From Canna indica (lineage: Eukaryota > Streptophyta > Magnoliopsida > Zingiberales > Cannaceae), in NCBI GenBank assembly GCA_034359265.1, contig CP136892.1:82390001-82454000 (forward strand): a stretch of 64,000 nt of DNA. Direction: 5' to 3'. Of the stretch, positions 1 to 11,069 are shown piece by piece. Numbering within the stretch: the first letter of the stretch is position 1; each line of letters starts with the position of its first letter. The notes below the pieces were generated by a model that saw nothing but the letters and a program-made list of their open reading frames with translations, had not been told where the DNA came from and did not search any database. A program made the translations under genes and the position numbers.

Positions 1-1200
1 TCATCGAGTATCGGACTAACTCAGTGCACTTTGGGATGATCCTCTTCTTGATAGAAGTCATCTGTCAAATCATGTATCAGCTCTGTCTCTCCAAACACTA
101 GATCAATCCCTCCTCTTGCTTTAGTCTTACAAACCACACGTCAATATGTTCTATCTTTCTTTTGGCATGGATATTAAGTATAACATATTTGTTGAGCTTT
201 TGCTTCTAATATGAAAGGCTCATTTGAAGTCAAATTTGATTTGTAAATGACCTCAATAAATTTATACTTTGAATGAACTCTCATGCCCTATCGTTTGTAT
301 CAAACCAATGACATTTGAAAACGACAATTGATTTGCAATCGAAGAAGTACATTTCTAACACTTCTTTCAACAATCCATAAAAATTAATATCACATTCAGC
401 AGCATACGTTGTCCTTTTCATCTTCTTCTTTATGAATTTTATACTCATTAACAAAATAATCATTAGAACAATTTATAAGTCGCGTCAGTTCGCCGACAAA
501 CTCAAATATTTGTCATCTATTTTGGTCTTGTGTTCAATAGTATAAGATCGAAGCCAATTAGAGATATCACGATTGCATAATCTCTCCTTGTCGAGACAAA
601 GTGAATATTGTTGTACCATTTGTACATCAAATATTTGAATGAACTACTCAATCTCTGAACAATTAAGTAATATATGTATGATCTCTCGACAATTTAGTAA
701 TATATGCAAGTGTGCCAAATGGTATTCTCGTCGCTCAAGTATTGAGACGGACGAGAAAGTGTGCCACTAACTCATGCCTCATATGCCAAGTGTATTGATA
801 AATACTCCATCGAGTCAAAAAGTGTTAGAGGAAAAATTGTTTCAGCTTGTATATGATTTTAACAATATTAGTTTCAAGTGCTAACATATATTCGACTCGA
901 ATGACATTTGCACAAATATCTCTTAAAAAACATACTTAATTCGGTTAATGGACCCCAAATCTTATCATGTAAAAGATCCTGAAATGTGATCGGAAGCAAT
1001 CTCTACATGAATACATGACACTTGTGGCTTTTCATCCTTGAAACTTTGCAATCATTGACATTCACACATCGACATAAATTTGTGGCATATATATCCCTCG
1101 GGTAATCTCAGTTCTTTGATATGTTGACATGCATTCTTCATTTGTTAATTGTTCATTCAGCACATAAGACACCTTTGGCTTGTGAAGTCGTCCACTGACC
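1..1200 (-). pseudogene. CACTA transposase (TnpD) C-terminal remnant, DUF4218 plus DUF4216
   Basis: Read on the minus strand, 470-1090 gives broken stretches resembling DUF4218 of plant CACTA TnpD proteins, and 1-463 gives a DUF4216-like stretch. The clearest piece is at about 300-400, with FYGLLKEVLEMYFFDCKSIV followed by VFKCHWFD, which matches the usual DUF4216 pattern. Near 30-60 the motif TDDFYQEED marks the start of the TnpD tail. Stops and frameshifts interrupt every segment, so it is dead. The catalytic part would lie to the right on this strand but is replaced at 1229 by an LTR fragment. The remnant runs off the left edge. Confidence 0.7.
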
Positions 1201-1228
1201 TCTTACAACTCTAACTCTAGCCTCTTAT

Positions 1229-1642
1229 TGTCACACCCCAACCCGAGTTGCATGATCGGCCAGAGTACATACCCGTACTCCGAAGCCTAACCACATATAT
1301 ACATACACCACTGAACCAAAAGATAATTAACGACAACAACCTGAACATCAATGTAATCAAACCAAATCCATAAAGAATGAGTGAAACACAATGTTCCCAA
1401 AGTCAAGTTCAACCGACCATACCCGGGAAAATAAACAACAGTATGAATTTCAAAATCCAGTTCAACCGACAATATCCGAGAAAATAAATAATAGTACGGT
1501 AACGACATAAAAGATAACGAACATAAGTACTATAGGACTCAACATGACTCCACTACAGACATGAGCAGACAACCCTAACGCTGACATGTCACGAGATCCG
1601 TCTGATCCCACCGCACCTAGTTGTGCTACTCAGGACACTAGT
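1229..1642 (+). mobile_element. LTR fragment, TGTCAC family, left end
   Basis: Begins TGTCACACCCCAACCCGAG and continues with the family pattern of a CCGGCCA motif and then CGAAGCCTAAC. The same opening module recurs at 1643, 28133, 30391, 54913 and 55931. The fragment stops where the next LTR begins at 1643, so it is either interrupted or truncated by it. No coding sequence. Confidence 0.55.
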
Positions 1643-2640
1643 TGTCACGCCCCAACTCAGGGTCGCGTGACCGGCCAGTGTTAGTACCCCGAAGCCTACC
1701 ACATGCACTGACCAATCATATACAGAAATAATACTGGACCAACAAGCGAATCATGAAATAAAACAGTGACCAAACTTTATTAAAGTCAAAACAGTTTTAA
1801 GTTTAAAAAGCAACTCAACTTTTCAAGGAAACATTTCAAGTTTGAAAGCAGTAAATGTTTTACAAAGACTCAGTGCATGACCAACAACTCAAACGACACA
1901 ACTACGACTACATGGACGCCTGCTATGAGACTTGTGTCGCCACTTGCTCTCTAGCTGCACCATACCACCAGGCCGTACCTCATTGGTCATGCTCTGCAAA
2001 AACAAAATAACAAATCGTGAGTTCACGAGGAACTCAGTGAACGGTTCTTCCGAACCTCCACTTAAATCCCGGGCAAGGTAACTTATACAACAAAATAAAA
2101 CAATTAAGGAGTTTAAATTAACCTATTTGTCAGGTCATATAAGTAAATAAATCGTCCTCTTTGGCCCTTATCAAACTCAGTGTCATTCAACCACTATAGG
2201 CCTTAACATATGTAAGGGGGGTTCGGCCATACCAGGCCAGACCGACCCCCACAAATTAGCCCAATGAGGCATGTATCATGTAAACAATCAAATCACCGGG
2301 TCCGTCGACTAGGATGGCCAGTACTCTCAGGAAATCTCCAGGTTAGGGATAGCTAGTCCCACCCAACTCGGGTCTACCGTCAGCGTGGCCCACTGACGAA
2401 ATCTCAAGACCCTCCGCCACTCGGGTCTAACACCTAGCGGGCTTGCCGGTGCAATCTCAAGACCCTAATCACCGCTGATCGAGTCATGTGGTAGTTGTTC
2501 AGCTAATAACATTCCTCAATAGACCATCTCAATCACAATACACAATTAGGGTTCCTTTAATAATTCCACTCTAGCTTTTTGGGCATTGCCCATACCCGAC
2601 CCTTCCCTCGGGTCGCACTAGCCGAACTCTAATATCTGCT
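1643..2640 (+). mobile_element. LTR or LTR fragment, TGTCAC family
   Basis: Starts TGTCACGCCCCAACTCAGGG, followed by GACCGGCCA and CCGAAGCCTA. The body contains short repeated phrases (ACTCGGGTCTA, CAATCTCAAGACCCTAATC-like) around 2350-2480. I could not find the family 3' end (GATATTACA), so the right boundary is approximate and the copy is probably truncated. Nothing in it looks coding. Confidence 0.5.
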
Positions 2641-3223
2641 ATTTTTTTCCTAGGTATGTAACCTAGTTTTATGCACTGTATTTCTTAGGTGTAGCTACCA
2701 TTCATAAGTACAGAAATACCTACTTCTTGATTCATTTTAGCATATGAAACATAGGAAATACCTACTTCGGGTCGCACAATCAGGGTAGAACCTTGCTTTC
2801 TTGCCTTTTCGATTGATGTCAAAAGGGGAAGAGAAGCCTTGGTCATACTTGGTTTTAACGATGCATATAGATAGGGGGAGTATGGGTTTCATGTTTAAAT
2901 CGTATGCATGTTGATAGGGGCAGCTTAAGTTAGCTTTCAATAGCAAGTTCATTAAAATCAAAAATTGGATGCACGCTTAAAATGAACCTTTGGGTAGTGT
3001 TTTTAATGAAATATTTGTCATCATCAAAAAGGAGAAGATTGTTGGACCAATGGTTCAACCTTGGAAACATGTACTCTTAGTTTTGATAATAAAAAATATT
3101 GTTCTAATATTTTCATCAAGGTTTGGTCTCATGTTGGACATACGATACGCATCTAAAGTTCATCGAAAAAAACAAGAATCAGAGGCTTCGGAGTTGAGCA
3201 AGTCAAAATTAGTTTAGGACTTA
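2641..3223 (+). other. Possible Ty1/copia 3' remnant
   Basis: No gene is supported here. The stretch CATCATCAAAAAGGAGAAGA at about 3019-3040 followed by TTGTTGGA resembles the polypurine tract and LTR start of some plant Ty1/copia elements. The upstream sequence at 2750-2960 has no convincing reading frame. The TSD of the CACTA element that follows (TTA) is at 3221-3223. Confidence 0.25.
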
Positions 3224-3313
3224 CACTACTAGAAATATGTTCTTCAGCAACGACTATCAGCAACGGCCGCTCAAGCCATTGCTATTTGCAATGGCGTTCG
3301 TACGACCGCTCAT

Positions 3314-4059
3314 TAGGGGTGAGCATGGACCGGTTAACCGGTCCATTAGCAAAAAAAAAAACCGGTCCATTAACTTCGGTTTTTCAAAACCATTAACCGT
3401 AAACCGGTCCATTAACTTCGGTTAACCGCTATTTCGGTTTCGGTTTTTTCGGTTCGGTTAACCGATAATTTTCGGTTAACCAATAAATTTTTTTAACCTA
3501 CAAACATAATAATATTATGCAAATCATGGAGAAAAATCTAAATAAATAGCAAATTCTCATTGAGAAAAAAGAAAAAAAAAGTGAAACCATTGAACCAAGA
3601 TAATGTTCTACGAAAACTAATATTTTTATTTTTATTTTTTAAAATATTTTTTGATTTTTTTAAATATTTTTAATATTTTTTTAATATTTTTAATATTTTT
3701 TTGATTTTTTAATAATATTTTTAATATTTTTTTTTAATATATTTTATATTTTTTATAATTTTTTATAATTTTTTATAATTTTTTTATAATTTTCTGTAAT
3801 TTTTTATAATTTTTCATAATTTATAAATTATTATTATTATATATATATATAAATAAAATTAATAAATTAATAAATTATATCCAACCGGTCGGTTAACCGA
3901 AACCGGTGGACTTTTTACCTCTCGGACCAAAACCGAAACCGAAAACCGATTTTTCAAAAAAAAAAAACCGAAACCGAAAAAACCGGTTCGGTTAACCGGA
4001 AAAACCGGTTCGGTTTCGGACCGGTTAACCGGAAAACCGGTTTTTTTTGCTCACCCCTA
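3314..4059. mobile_element. Non-autonomous hAT element (MITE) nested in CACTA
   Basis: 746 bp with terminal inverted repeats TAGGGGTGAGC and GCTCACCCCTA. It is flanked by a perfect 8-bp duplication CCGCTCAT at 3306-3313 and 4060-4067, which is diagnostic of hAT. The subterminal regions are packed with GGTTAACCGG-type motifs in both orientations, the likely transposase-binding sites. The interior is AT-rich and noncoding. It lies within the left subterminal repeats of the CACTA, so it arrived later. Confidence 0.92.
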
Positions 4060-4855
4060 CCGCTCATACCGTTGCAGATGTGTTGTATCTGCAATGGCTT
4101 TGTTACGGCCGCTCGAGCAATTGCAGATATATAATCACATCAGCAACGGCTTAGTTACGACTACGAGATCTGTCACTCTTGAGTCGATCGCGTGCTCGCA
4201 GCGCGAAAATAAAATACTTATCAGCAACGGCGTGCTAACAGACTAGTGAGCCGTTATTGGTGATATTACTTATCAGCAACGACTTTCTAACAGACAAGTG
4301 AACCGTCGTCGATGATTACTTATCAGCAACGGCTTTATAACATCTGGGTGAGCCGTTGCTGATAAGTTTATATAGGTCGAGCGATCGTGCCCGTCCCCTT
4401 TTTTCTTCTTCCTCTTTCTGCTGCTGCTGCCGCCGATCTCCGCCGTCGTTGCCCGCCGAAGTCCCTCGCCGCCCGCCGTCGTCGCTTGCTCCGGGTAAGT
4501 CGTGCAAAAATCCCCCTCTCCATTTAGTGTAGAATCGGCCGAAACCCTAAATATAGGGTTTCGGCCGACGGTGCTCCGATCTGTGGCCGGCAGTCGAAGC
4601 ATAGTTGTCTAGTGTCCGACAAATGTCGGACACTGGACTCCGACGCCAGAAATGCAAGAATGACGATTGTTTAATTTTTAATTAATTGTTTAGATTAATT
4701 ATTTAATTTGTTAGATTAATTTTTAGGGTTTAGATTAATTTTTAGATTAATATTATGTTTTAAATTAATAATGGTAGGTTAATTATTTAAATTAGTTAAA
4801 ATATTGTAGATTAATATTAATTAATTAGTTAAAATGTTAATTAGTCCGGAGTAGT

Positions 4856-5025
4856 TCTCAGTGGACTCGTGCCAGAATTGTCCACTTCGGACTTGCGCCG
4901 GAATCGTCCACTTCGGACTCGCGCCGGAATCGTCCATTTCGGACTCGCGCCGGAATCGTCCATTTCGGACACCCGCCGAAATCGTCCAATTTGGACTCGT
5001 GTCGAAATTATCCACTATGGACTCA
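4856..5025. repeat. Minisatellite, about 27 bp unit, about six copies
   Basis: Diverged direct repeats of a unit like GGACTCGCGCCGGAATCGTC with a short TCCATTTC-type spacer. The central copies are almost identical and the outer ones are decayed. The period is a multiple of three, which makes a spurious minus-strand ORF. It lies between the CACTA subterminal region and its stem-loop region. Confidence 0.8.
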
Positions 5026-5133
5026 AACTGATTCGAAACATTTAGAAAATAATCATCCATCCAACAAGTTGATACATTTCACGTATGCATCGACGAGTCT
5101 GATATGATTTAGCAAAACCTTAGATCCGTTCGG

Positions 5134-5381
5134 GGGTTGTATGTTCGTGTAAAAGAAGTAGATGATCTTTTATACGACGTACAACCCTTGAATTGTCCTA
5201 GATTGGACAATTTTGGAATATAGTTATTTGTATTGCACTTATGTTTTTCTTTTAACCGTTAACTTATTCTAAATTTCGGCAACATCTCTGTTGTTCTCCG
5301 ATACGCGTCCAAATGATATGTGTATTCGGAGAACTGTAGGGAGATGATGTTGAAATTTAGAATGAAGTTAGCGGTTAAAAG
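5134..5381. other. Three consecutive stem-loops in CACTA leader/intron
   Basis: Hairpin 1 spans 5134-5187 (arms about 23 nt, GGGTTGTATG pairing with CGTACAACCC). Hairpin 2 spans 5191-5212 (AATTGTCC pairing with GGACAATT). Hairpin 3 spans 5249-5381 with arms of about 60 nt, starting CTTTTAACCG and ending CGGTTAAAAG, with a few mismatches. The trio lies just upstream of the TnpD start at 5481, probably in an intron that ends with the AG at about 5474-5475. The same three-hairpin order occurs in the other CACTA at 44714-45032. Confidence 0.8.
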
Positions 5382-5480
5382 AAATACCTAGTGCTATATG
5401 AAAAATATAAATCCCGAATGGAATAGGACCATCTCACCTAAAGGCATTAACCGAAGAAATTATCATTGATTGACAGAATC

Positions 5481-6231
5481 ATGTCGGCTGATCGAAGTTG
5501 GATGTACCGACGTCTTGATCGTGGAGCTTTAACAAATGAGTTTCGATTAGGTGTAACTTACTTCCTAAATTTCGCCTATTCGAATCGGAAATTCGTTAGC
5601 GTCGATGATTAAATCCGATATCTGTGCCGCATTTGCTTGAATGGACGATTTTTGAATTGGAAAACTGTCACTCTGCATCTATATAGGAAAGGATTTGCAC
5701 CAAGATATTTTCTATGGACTTGTCACGAGGAGTCACGTGAAGTCGGGACGTCGAGCAATCCTGTCGTTCAGACACATGGTGAATCTTCCTCTGCTAGTGT
5801 TTCTTCATCCAGTCAATCTAATCCCTATAGAACTATGATACTTGATAGTCTTGAGGGTCAATTCCACCTGAATGATAATGTCGATCGGCCAGTTACTGAG
5901 ACGTCAATGTCACCAGATACTACATGTGTTGATATCATGTACAGAAGTACAAACTGCGATAGTGATTGAATTACCGAATAAAGAAGCTGCAGAAGATGAT
6001 CCTCCTGCAGAAAATGAGCCGATACCTGATGTGACAGATGATTTCTATCAAGAAGATGATCCTCTTGTTGTAGATCGTATTATTCCAATACTTGAGGATG
6101 CAGACACAACGTCAATTCAATTAGAATTTGAATATGCTGATGATGACGATCATGAAATTGAGGAAGCTGGAGGTGAAGAAGATGAAGAAGATGAAGAATT
6201 CGAAGACTATTACTCAAATGATGAGGAATAA
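5481..6231 (+). pseudogene. CACTA TnpD, internally deleted (Transpos_assoc domain plus acidic tail)
   Basis: From the ATG at 5481 the frame encodes the N-terminal transposase-associated domain (PF13963 type), beginning MSADRSWMYRRLDRGALTNE. An in-frame TAA at 5610-5612 interrupts it. It resumes with the C..C pair (LCRIC), then HLYRKGFAPRYFLWTCHEE. A serine-rich stretch follows, then a frameshift. From about 5955 a second frame reads VTDDFYQEDDP and a very acidic tail ending DEEFEDYYSNDEE at 6231. That tail matches the TnpD C-terminus seen at the left edge of the window. The Transposase_21, DUF4218 and DUF4216 parts are deleted between them. Family identification is by motif recognition. Confidence 0.75.
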
Positions 6232-6266
6232 TTATTAAGTATATCTTATATGCCTATTCGGCAGAT

Positions 6267-7258
6267 ATGTTTGGTCGTGGTTATCGTCGCAGGAGAGCTT
6301 TGGAGTCTCCGATTGGTGAGACTCCAGCACTTACGACTCATGTTGCTGATCCTCCTATCGATGATACTGCTGAGGCTAGTACATCCAGACGCAGACGGCC
6401 ACACGGGCCGAACAGGTGGCATCCTTCACCAGCCACAGAGTCACGTAGAGTCATTAGCGTGATTGGGGAGCGGTAATATATCATGAATTATGAATCATTA
6501 CAAATTCATTATATCATAATATAATATTAAATTTTATTTTTGTTGTGCAGATTCGAGCAAGAAGAAGTGCCAAGGAGCATTTCTTCTACTATTCGACGAT
6601 ACATGCACGGGGCATGGCCCACGTGGTCTCATGTGCCTAGTGAGCACGTCGACATGCTATGGCGCGAGTTTGAGGCACGTATTAATTTTTTTTATACATG
6701 CATGATGATTAATATTGGTACTGATATTATTATTTTGCGGGCTCGCTTTACATGGGCCGAGGACCAGAGGCCCTTCATTTACGCTGCTTGGGAGGCTATT
6801 TCCCGGGCGAGATACAACAGACAGCTGGGGCAGGCCCGGTCCCAGGTGATGGCCCGAGCTGGGACCACTAACATCGCAGAGACTCGGGGATACGGCCCAG
6901 ATTGGATTACTCCAGATATATGGGACCAGCTCATGGCATTATGGTCGACAGATCGATGGCAGGAGGTTTCTAGGACTGCGGCTAGAAATCACATGTCGGG
7001 GGGAGGAGAGCGTCACACTGGCGGCTCTATTGCATTTGCGGTGCACGCAAAATCGTATGGTAAGTATACCTTATTTTTAATTATATATTTTATTTGTTAC
7101 TCTGTGTACTAATTAATGTATTTGTTTTGTAAATGTAGACGATAGTGTTGGACGACGGGACTATTCAGCGACCCTCCCCGATGGATGTGTTTGAGCGGAC
7201 TCACCGTCGAGGACATGGGACTGGGGAGTACGTTGACAACCACGCTGCAATCATTATG
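6267..7258 (+). pseudogene. CACTA ORF1, Transposase_24 (Ptta/En/Spm) protein
   Basis: Starts MFGRGYRRRRALES. Probable exons are 6267-6472, 6551-6678, 6741-7059 and 7139-7258. Key motifs of PF03004 are visible: WPTWSHVPSEHVDMLWREFE, then FTWAEDQ, then WDQLMALWSTDRWQEVS, then ERHTGGSIAF near the end. The last exon reads DGTIQRPSPMDVFERTHRRG, the usual C-terminal pattern. The acceptor before exon 3 reads GCGG where GCAG is expected, and the junction to the last exon is out of frame by one, so it is a pseudogene. It follows the TnpD remnant on the same strand, the ORF2-ORF1 order common in plant CACTAs. Confidence 0.75.
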
Positions 7259-7279
7259 GTAAGTATATTTGTTTAAATT

Positions 7280-7656
7280 ATTCATTATTTACCGAACCGA
7301 ATAATTTCGGTTCGGGTTAGATCAGTTTAGGCATAATTCGATTCGGGTTCGGGTTAAAATTTCGGTATTAAAAAAATTCATTTTAGTTAATTTCGATTCA
7401 ATTTGGTTCGGGTTGAATCGAATGGACAGCCCTACCCCACCGGTCATGCCGCAGCTAGCAAACGATGGTCATTACCTAGTCGCGAGCAAGAGTGGTGGAT
7501 GGTGCGTGAACGTTTTACATGAATGCGTATGATGCGATATTTACAATACACGTTAGGAACCGTCACAACACATACAGGATTTGACAAACCTGAGGCTTTT
7601 GAGAAAAGTGATGCAACTCTCATTCTAAGTCCACCTCTATCTAAATCAAATATTTA
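7280..7656. other. Truncated hAT-like end and unassigned sequence
   Basis: 7290-7435 has repeated TTCGGTTCGGGTT-type motifs and ends ATGGACAGCCCTA, which resembles the right end of a non-autonomous hAT with TIR TAGGGCTGTCC. No matching left end was found. From about 7595 to the MITE the sequence matches 29583-29651, the start of the duplicated cystatin/FAR1 segment. Confidence 0.4.
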
Positions 7657-8462
7657 GGTGTTGTTTGGTTAGCGAAAATTATTTCTGGTTTGGTCTCAGT
7701 GAAACTGAAAACTTGGTTTCGAAAACTTTATTTTGGTTTCTAATTTTTAGTTTTCTGAAAATGCGTTTGGTTAATAAAAACAACGTTAGTTTTAGTTAGT
7801 TGAAATCAGTGAATATTTATTTGGCTATATAAAGTAATATTAATTTTCCTTGAACATTTTTAGTAGTAATTAAATATTTAGTTAGTTTACAAAATTAAAT
7901 GTTTGCTAATATGGTTATAAAATATTTATAATATTTAATTAACTAAGTTATTGATGGTTTAAGATTTTTTTGTTCAATTAGATATAAAAATTAATTAATA
8001 GTTATTATAATATTTCAAAAAGAAATAAGTCCATAGTCTAAAATTAGTTTTAATTAAATATAAATAGATTAACTTTAAAAAAATTGAGTTATTTTAAAAT
8101 TTGGATTTTAGTCAATTAGATATAAATTGATTTAATTAATTTGTAAATTTAAGATAATAGTTTGAGTTGAAAATGCTGATTTTTATTTTTTTTAAAAAAT
8201 TAATTATAGTTTAATTTATTTTTAAATTAATTAATTTTATAAAAAAAATATTTTTAATTACAAAGTTGTCGCTACATTTTAATAACGAAACTGATAGTCT
8301 CGAAACTTTTTCATTTTTATTAAAAAAATTAGTTTCATTTTCATTCTGATTTCGATTCAATTTCTTGAAAATCCTGAACCAAATACCTTTTCGTAAGCAA
8401 TTTTGATTTCAGTGAAATCGAAACTATGAAAATAAACTTGATTTCGCTAACTAAACATACCC
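7657..8462. mobile_element. PIF/Harbinger-type MITE
   Basis: 806 bp. The left end is GGTGTTGTTTGGTTAGCGAA; the reverse complement of the right end is GGGTATGTTTAGTTAGCGAA. It is flanked by TTA on both sides (7654-7656 and 8463-8465), the PIF/Harbinger target. The paralogous segment at 29640-29660 is unoccupied, with CAAATATTTAGGATCTTG running straight across the site, which confirms both ends. The interior is AT-rich and noncoding. Confidence 0.93.
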
Positions 8463-8465
8463 TTA

Positions 8466-9529
8466 GAATCTTGTTGTTTGGCACTATATGAAAGAGGGAG
8501 AATACACTATCAAATTTGGGCATCATATATCAAGGCAACTGCTTTACCCTAAATTTGAATTAAAAAATTGAAGTAGACCAAAATATAGAAACATCTCAAA
8601 CAAGTTGCATATTTTTATGTGCAAATTGTTGAATAACATTTTGCCTGTAGGACAAGTTTTACAAAAATGATTTCCTTCAAGGTCAAAGTTTGTTGCTTAA
8701 GTGGGGCGCAGAAAATGGAGCTATATATTCTTATAGTGTGGCAACTCAAGTGTGGTGCTTAACTAATATCAATTTGCTGCATGATAAACTCCGAATCTTG
8801 ATGATGTTTGAAACTATTTTGTTCATAATATAAGGCATGCACAAAATTGAGACGAACGAGTTAATTTTCAATATAACTCGCTTTGGAATATATGTAAAAC
8901 AAGGAATGAAATCATGTTTCAAGGCAAATATACCCCTGAAACTCATCTTATACAAAAGTCTCCCCTAAAAGAAGAGTATGAACAAGCAAACATGCATAGC
9001 AATGGCTTTTAATGTAGAGAATGAGACCAAAATAATGGATTACTATGAATGTCATTACAATACATTTATATCAATATCAAAGGATAACTATGAACAAGTC
9101 CAACAAAAAGTCTTGACATCTGATCACCATAATAAGAAGTCTAACAGCAAACAAATACCAAATACAAAGCCATTTACGAAATATCATATATTTGAATCCA
9201 ATCCATGCAGGAACATGGTTCAGATCAAAGTTTTTTGGTCATCTGCAAATACGAGAAAACACAGTTAAGTGATGGCATTCAAATCATTCATGATAGTTGA
9301 TACAAATATATCTGAACATATACATAACTAAAGCGCGTGGAATTAGAAAAGTGTATACAACTAAAAACTAAAATAACCAGTCCCCTGAAATTAAGACATG
9401 ACTAGAAACAACCAGCAAAAACTTTTTTTCCACAAAACACAAGCAATATACAAAATTGCGATTTTATAAAGTCAAGAGTAGCAGAAATCAAGGCAGATAT
9501 ATAATTAAAGATTTTAAACAATAAATTAC
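8466..9529. repeat. 3' flank of the cystatin-like gene, duplicated segment copy A
   Basis: Noncoding as far as can be seen. It is paralogous to 29650-29930 and, for the part 8725-9300, to 33930-34100 and 34477-34915. In the second copy the pieces are in a different order, so a rearrangement followed the duplication. No promoter or RNA gene was recognised. Confidence 0.6.
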
Positions 9530-10500
9530 CTAGGTCTGAACACCAAGACATCCCTGTTTTTCCCTGAAGAGGAAAATTGTAGTATTGCCGCTGCCAGGAG
9601 AGAGGTGTACTTTAGATTGATAAACCTTTACTTTTCTAGAAATTGTGTCTTCAGCCTCAAATGTAACATAATATAAACCACCTCCACCTCCATTTGCCTT
9701 AATAATTTTCACATATTGCAGGCTTGTATTATTCTGCATAATTACGAAAAGGAAAAAAAATTAGGTTATCAAACAATTCTATCAATGAGATATGTAAAGT
9801 AAGACAAAGAATACTGTTTCTAAATGCTGAAAAACACAATAAAAAGATGAACCTTGTCATGGCATAAAATTTCAAACACAAAATATATATGGTGCTACAT
9901 AAGGCAACCAACTATCATCTTATGGTATAAAATTTCAGAGCCAAAACATAGCTAGTAGACCTTTTGATTCTGAAATTTAAGAACATTTTTGACGGCCTCC
10001 TCGCAATGCTCGCCGAAGCCATCACCAGGATGATTGACACGGAAAAGCATGCCAAAAATCATCTTACGTGGGGGTGGGAGATAATAGTTCTCGATGTCAA
10101 AACCCTGCAGAAGGAGAAAAGGGGAAAAATAATTACAAAGTAGCACGAAAAAATTAAGCAAAGGAAGATTAAAAGAGTAGAGAATTACACCGCTGGAGAG
10201 AAAGTCTTCCCTATATTTTCTGTAGGCTTCCTTATCATCCTCGTTCTCGAATTCACTATCACTGCCTTCACCTATGTATTCATAATCTGATTCCTCATTT
10301 TCACGAATAAAGCCCTCCTTGTTATCATCATCGTCATTGTCATCATCATCTTCCTCCTCTTCTTCATCGACATCCTCATTTTCCTCCTCAACCTCTGTGT
10401 CAATCTTCCGCTTCCTCAAACCTGGATCCCCTCCATTACCCTTCTCCTCATCCTCTGCCTTAATCAAAGCTGAATCGCAAATACACAACTCCGAACCCAT
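9530..10500 (-). CDS. Cystatin-like protein with acidic N-terminal region, copy A
   Basis: Minus-strand model with three exons, 10500-10189, 10104-9961 and 9733-9530. All junctions are GT-AG and in phase, giving 219 residues. Residues 1-104 start MGSELC and include a basic patch (LRKRK) and a long Glu/Asp tract at about 37-60. Exons 2-3 resemble a plant cystatin fold: an EEAVKNVLKFQNQK helix, a YVKIIKA strand, LYYVTFEAED and a VKVYQSKVHL strand. In the QxVxG loop position it has five glycines (about 167-171), and no C-terminal PW motif is seen, so protease inhibition is doubtful. An upstream in-frame ATG at 10560 is possible, but the sister copy has a stop there. The leader contains the AAACCCTAA-type telo-box. 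It may equally be called an uncharacterised plant protein; the cystatin assignment is my inference. Confidence 0.6.
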
Positions 10501-10560
10501 TGTCTGCATTGTAGAGCCCTGAGCAAACCCTAACAATGAAATTGGGACAAATATCTTCAT

Positions 10561-11060
10561 TTAGCATCTTTATAGAAGTTTTTCAATCCAAATTCAAGTA
10601 GGTTTGTGTTAAACATTTTAAAAACACGTGATGTTAGCTGCAAAAGATTGAGAGCTAGCAACTTTAACCAGATCAAATGCCAAAAAATACAGCAACTCTG
10701 AAAGCTGAGATTGAAAAGTTGCAGCAGGAACGAGATTAATTCCAATAGATGGTCATTGGAAATCAGTGAGTACACAACAAATACAAGAAATGAAGAAGGA
10801 AAAGGAATATATGAAATGAGGAAGGAATGGAAAGAAGACAGATAATGACTTCTATAAGATGATGGTTGATGCTTATGAGGTGAAGAAGCAAGAGCTAAGG
10901 GCTATGTTAGGGTCTAGTTTGAACATGAGAGCAATGGAAGGAGAATTAATGTATCCACTTATCACATAACTAACAAGGACTCAGAAAATGACAGACTTCT
11001 ATAGGATTTACTATTAATATTGTATTTCTAAAAGTAATTGGCCCCGCTTTCATAAGTATC
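10561..11060. other. Spacer between cystatin-like and FAR1-related genes, copy A
   Basis: Upstream of the cystatin-like gene on the minus strand. It is similar to 13390-14090 and 37780-38070 in the other copies, so it belongs to the duplicated segment. No coding sequence was recognised. A promoter for the minus-strand gene should lie here, but no unambiguous TATA box can be pointed to. Confidence 0.45.
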
Positions 11061-11069
11061 AGTTTTATG

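Larger units (their letters stand above)
3224..7440 (+). mobile_element. CACTA (En/Spm) element, right end missing
   Basis: The left terminus is CACTACTAGAAATATG, preceded by TTA. Subterminal copies of a CAGCAACGGC motif occur in both orientations at 3245-3300 and 4075-4370. The interior holds a minisatellite, three stem-loops, a deleted TnpD and an ORF1 (Transposase_24) pseudogene. No matching right terminus (TAGTAGTG) was found before the next repeats at about 7440-7660, so the element is truncated. Its left end is closely related to the complete small element at 59430-60708. The core transposase domain (Transposase_21) is absent, so it could not have moved on its own. Confidence 0.8.

Noticed and set aside
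4821..5060. 79-codon minus-strand ORF
   Set aside because: Caused by a 27-bp minisatellite whose period is a multiple of three.
10319..10522. Serine-rich plus-strand ORF
   Set aside because: Antisense of the Glu/Asp-rich exon of the cystatin-like gene.
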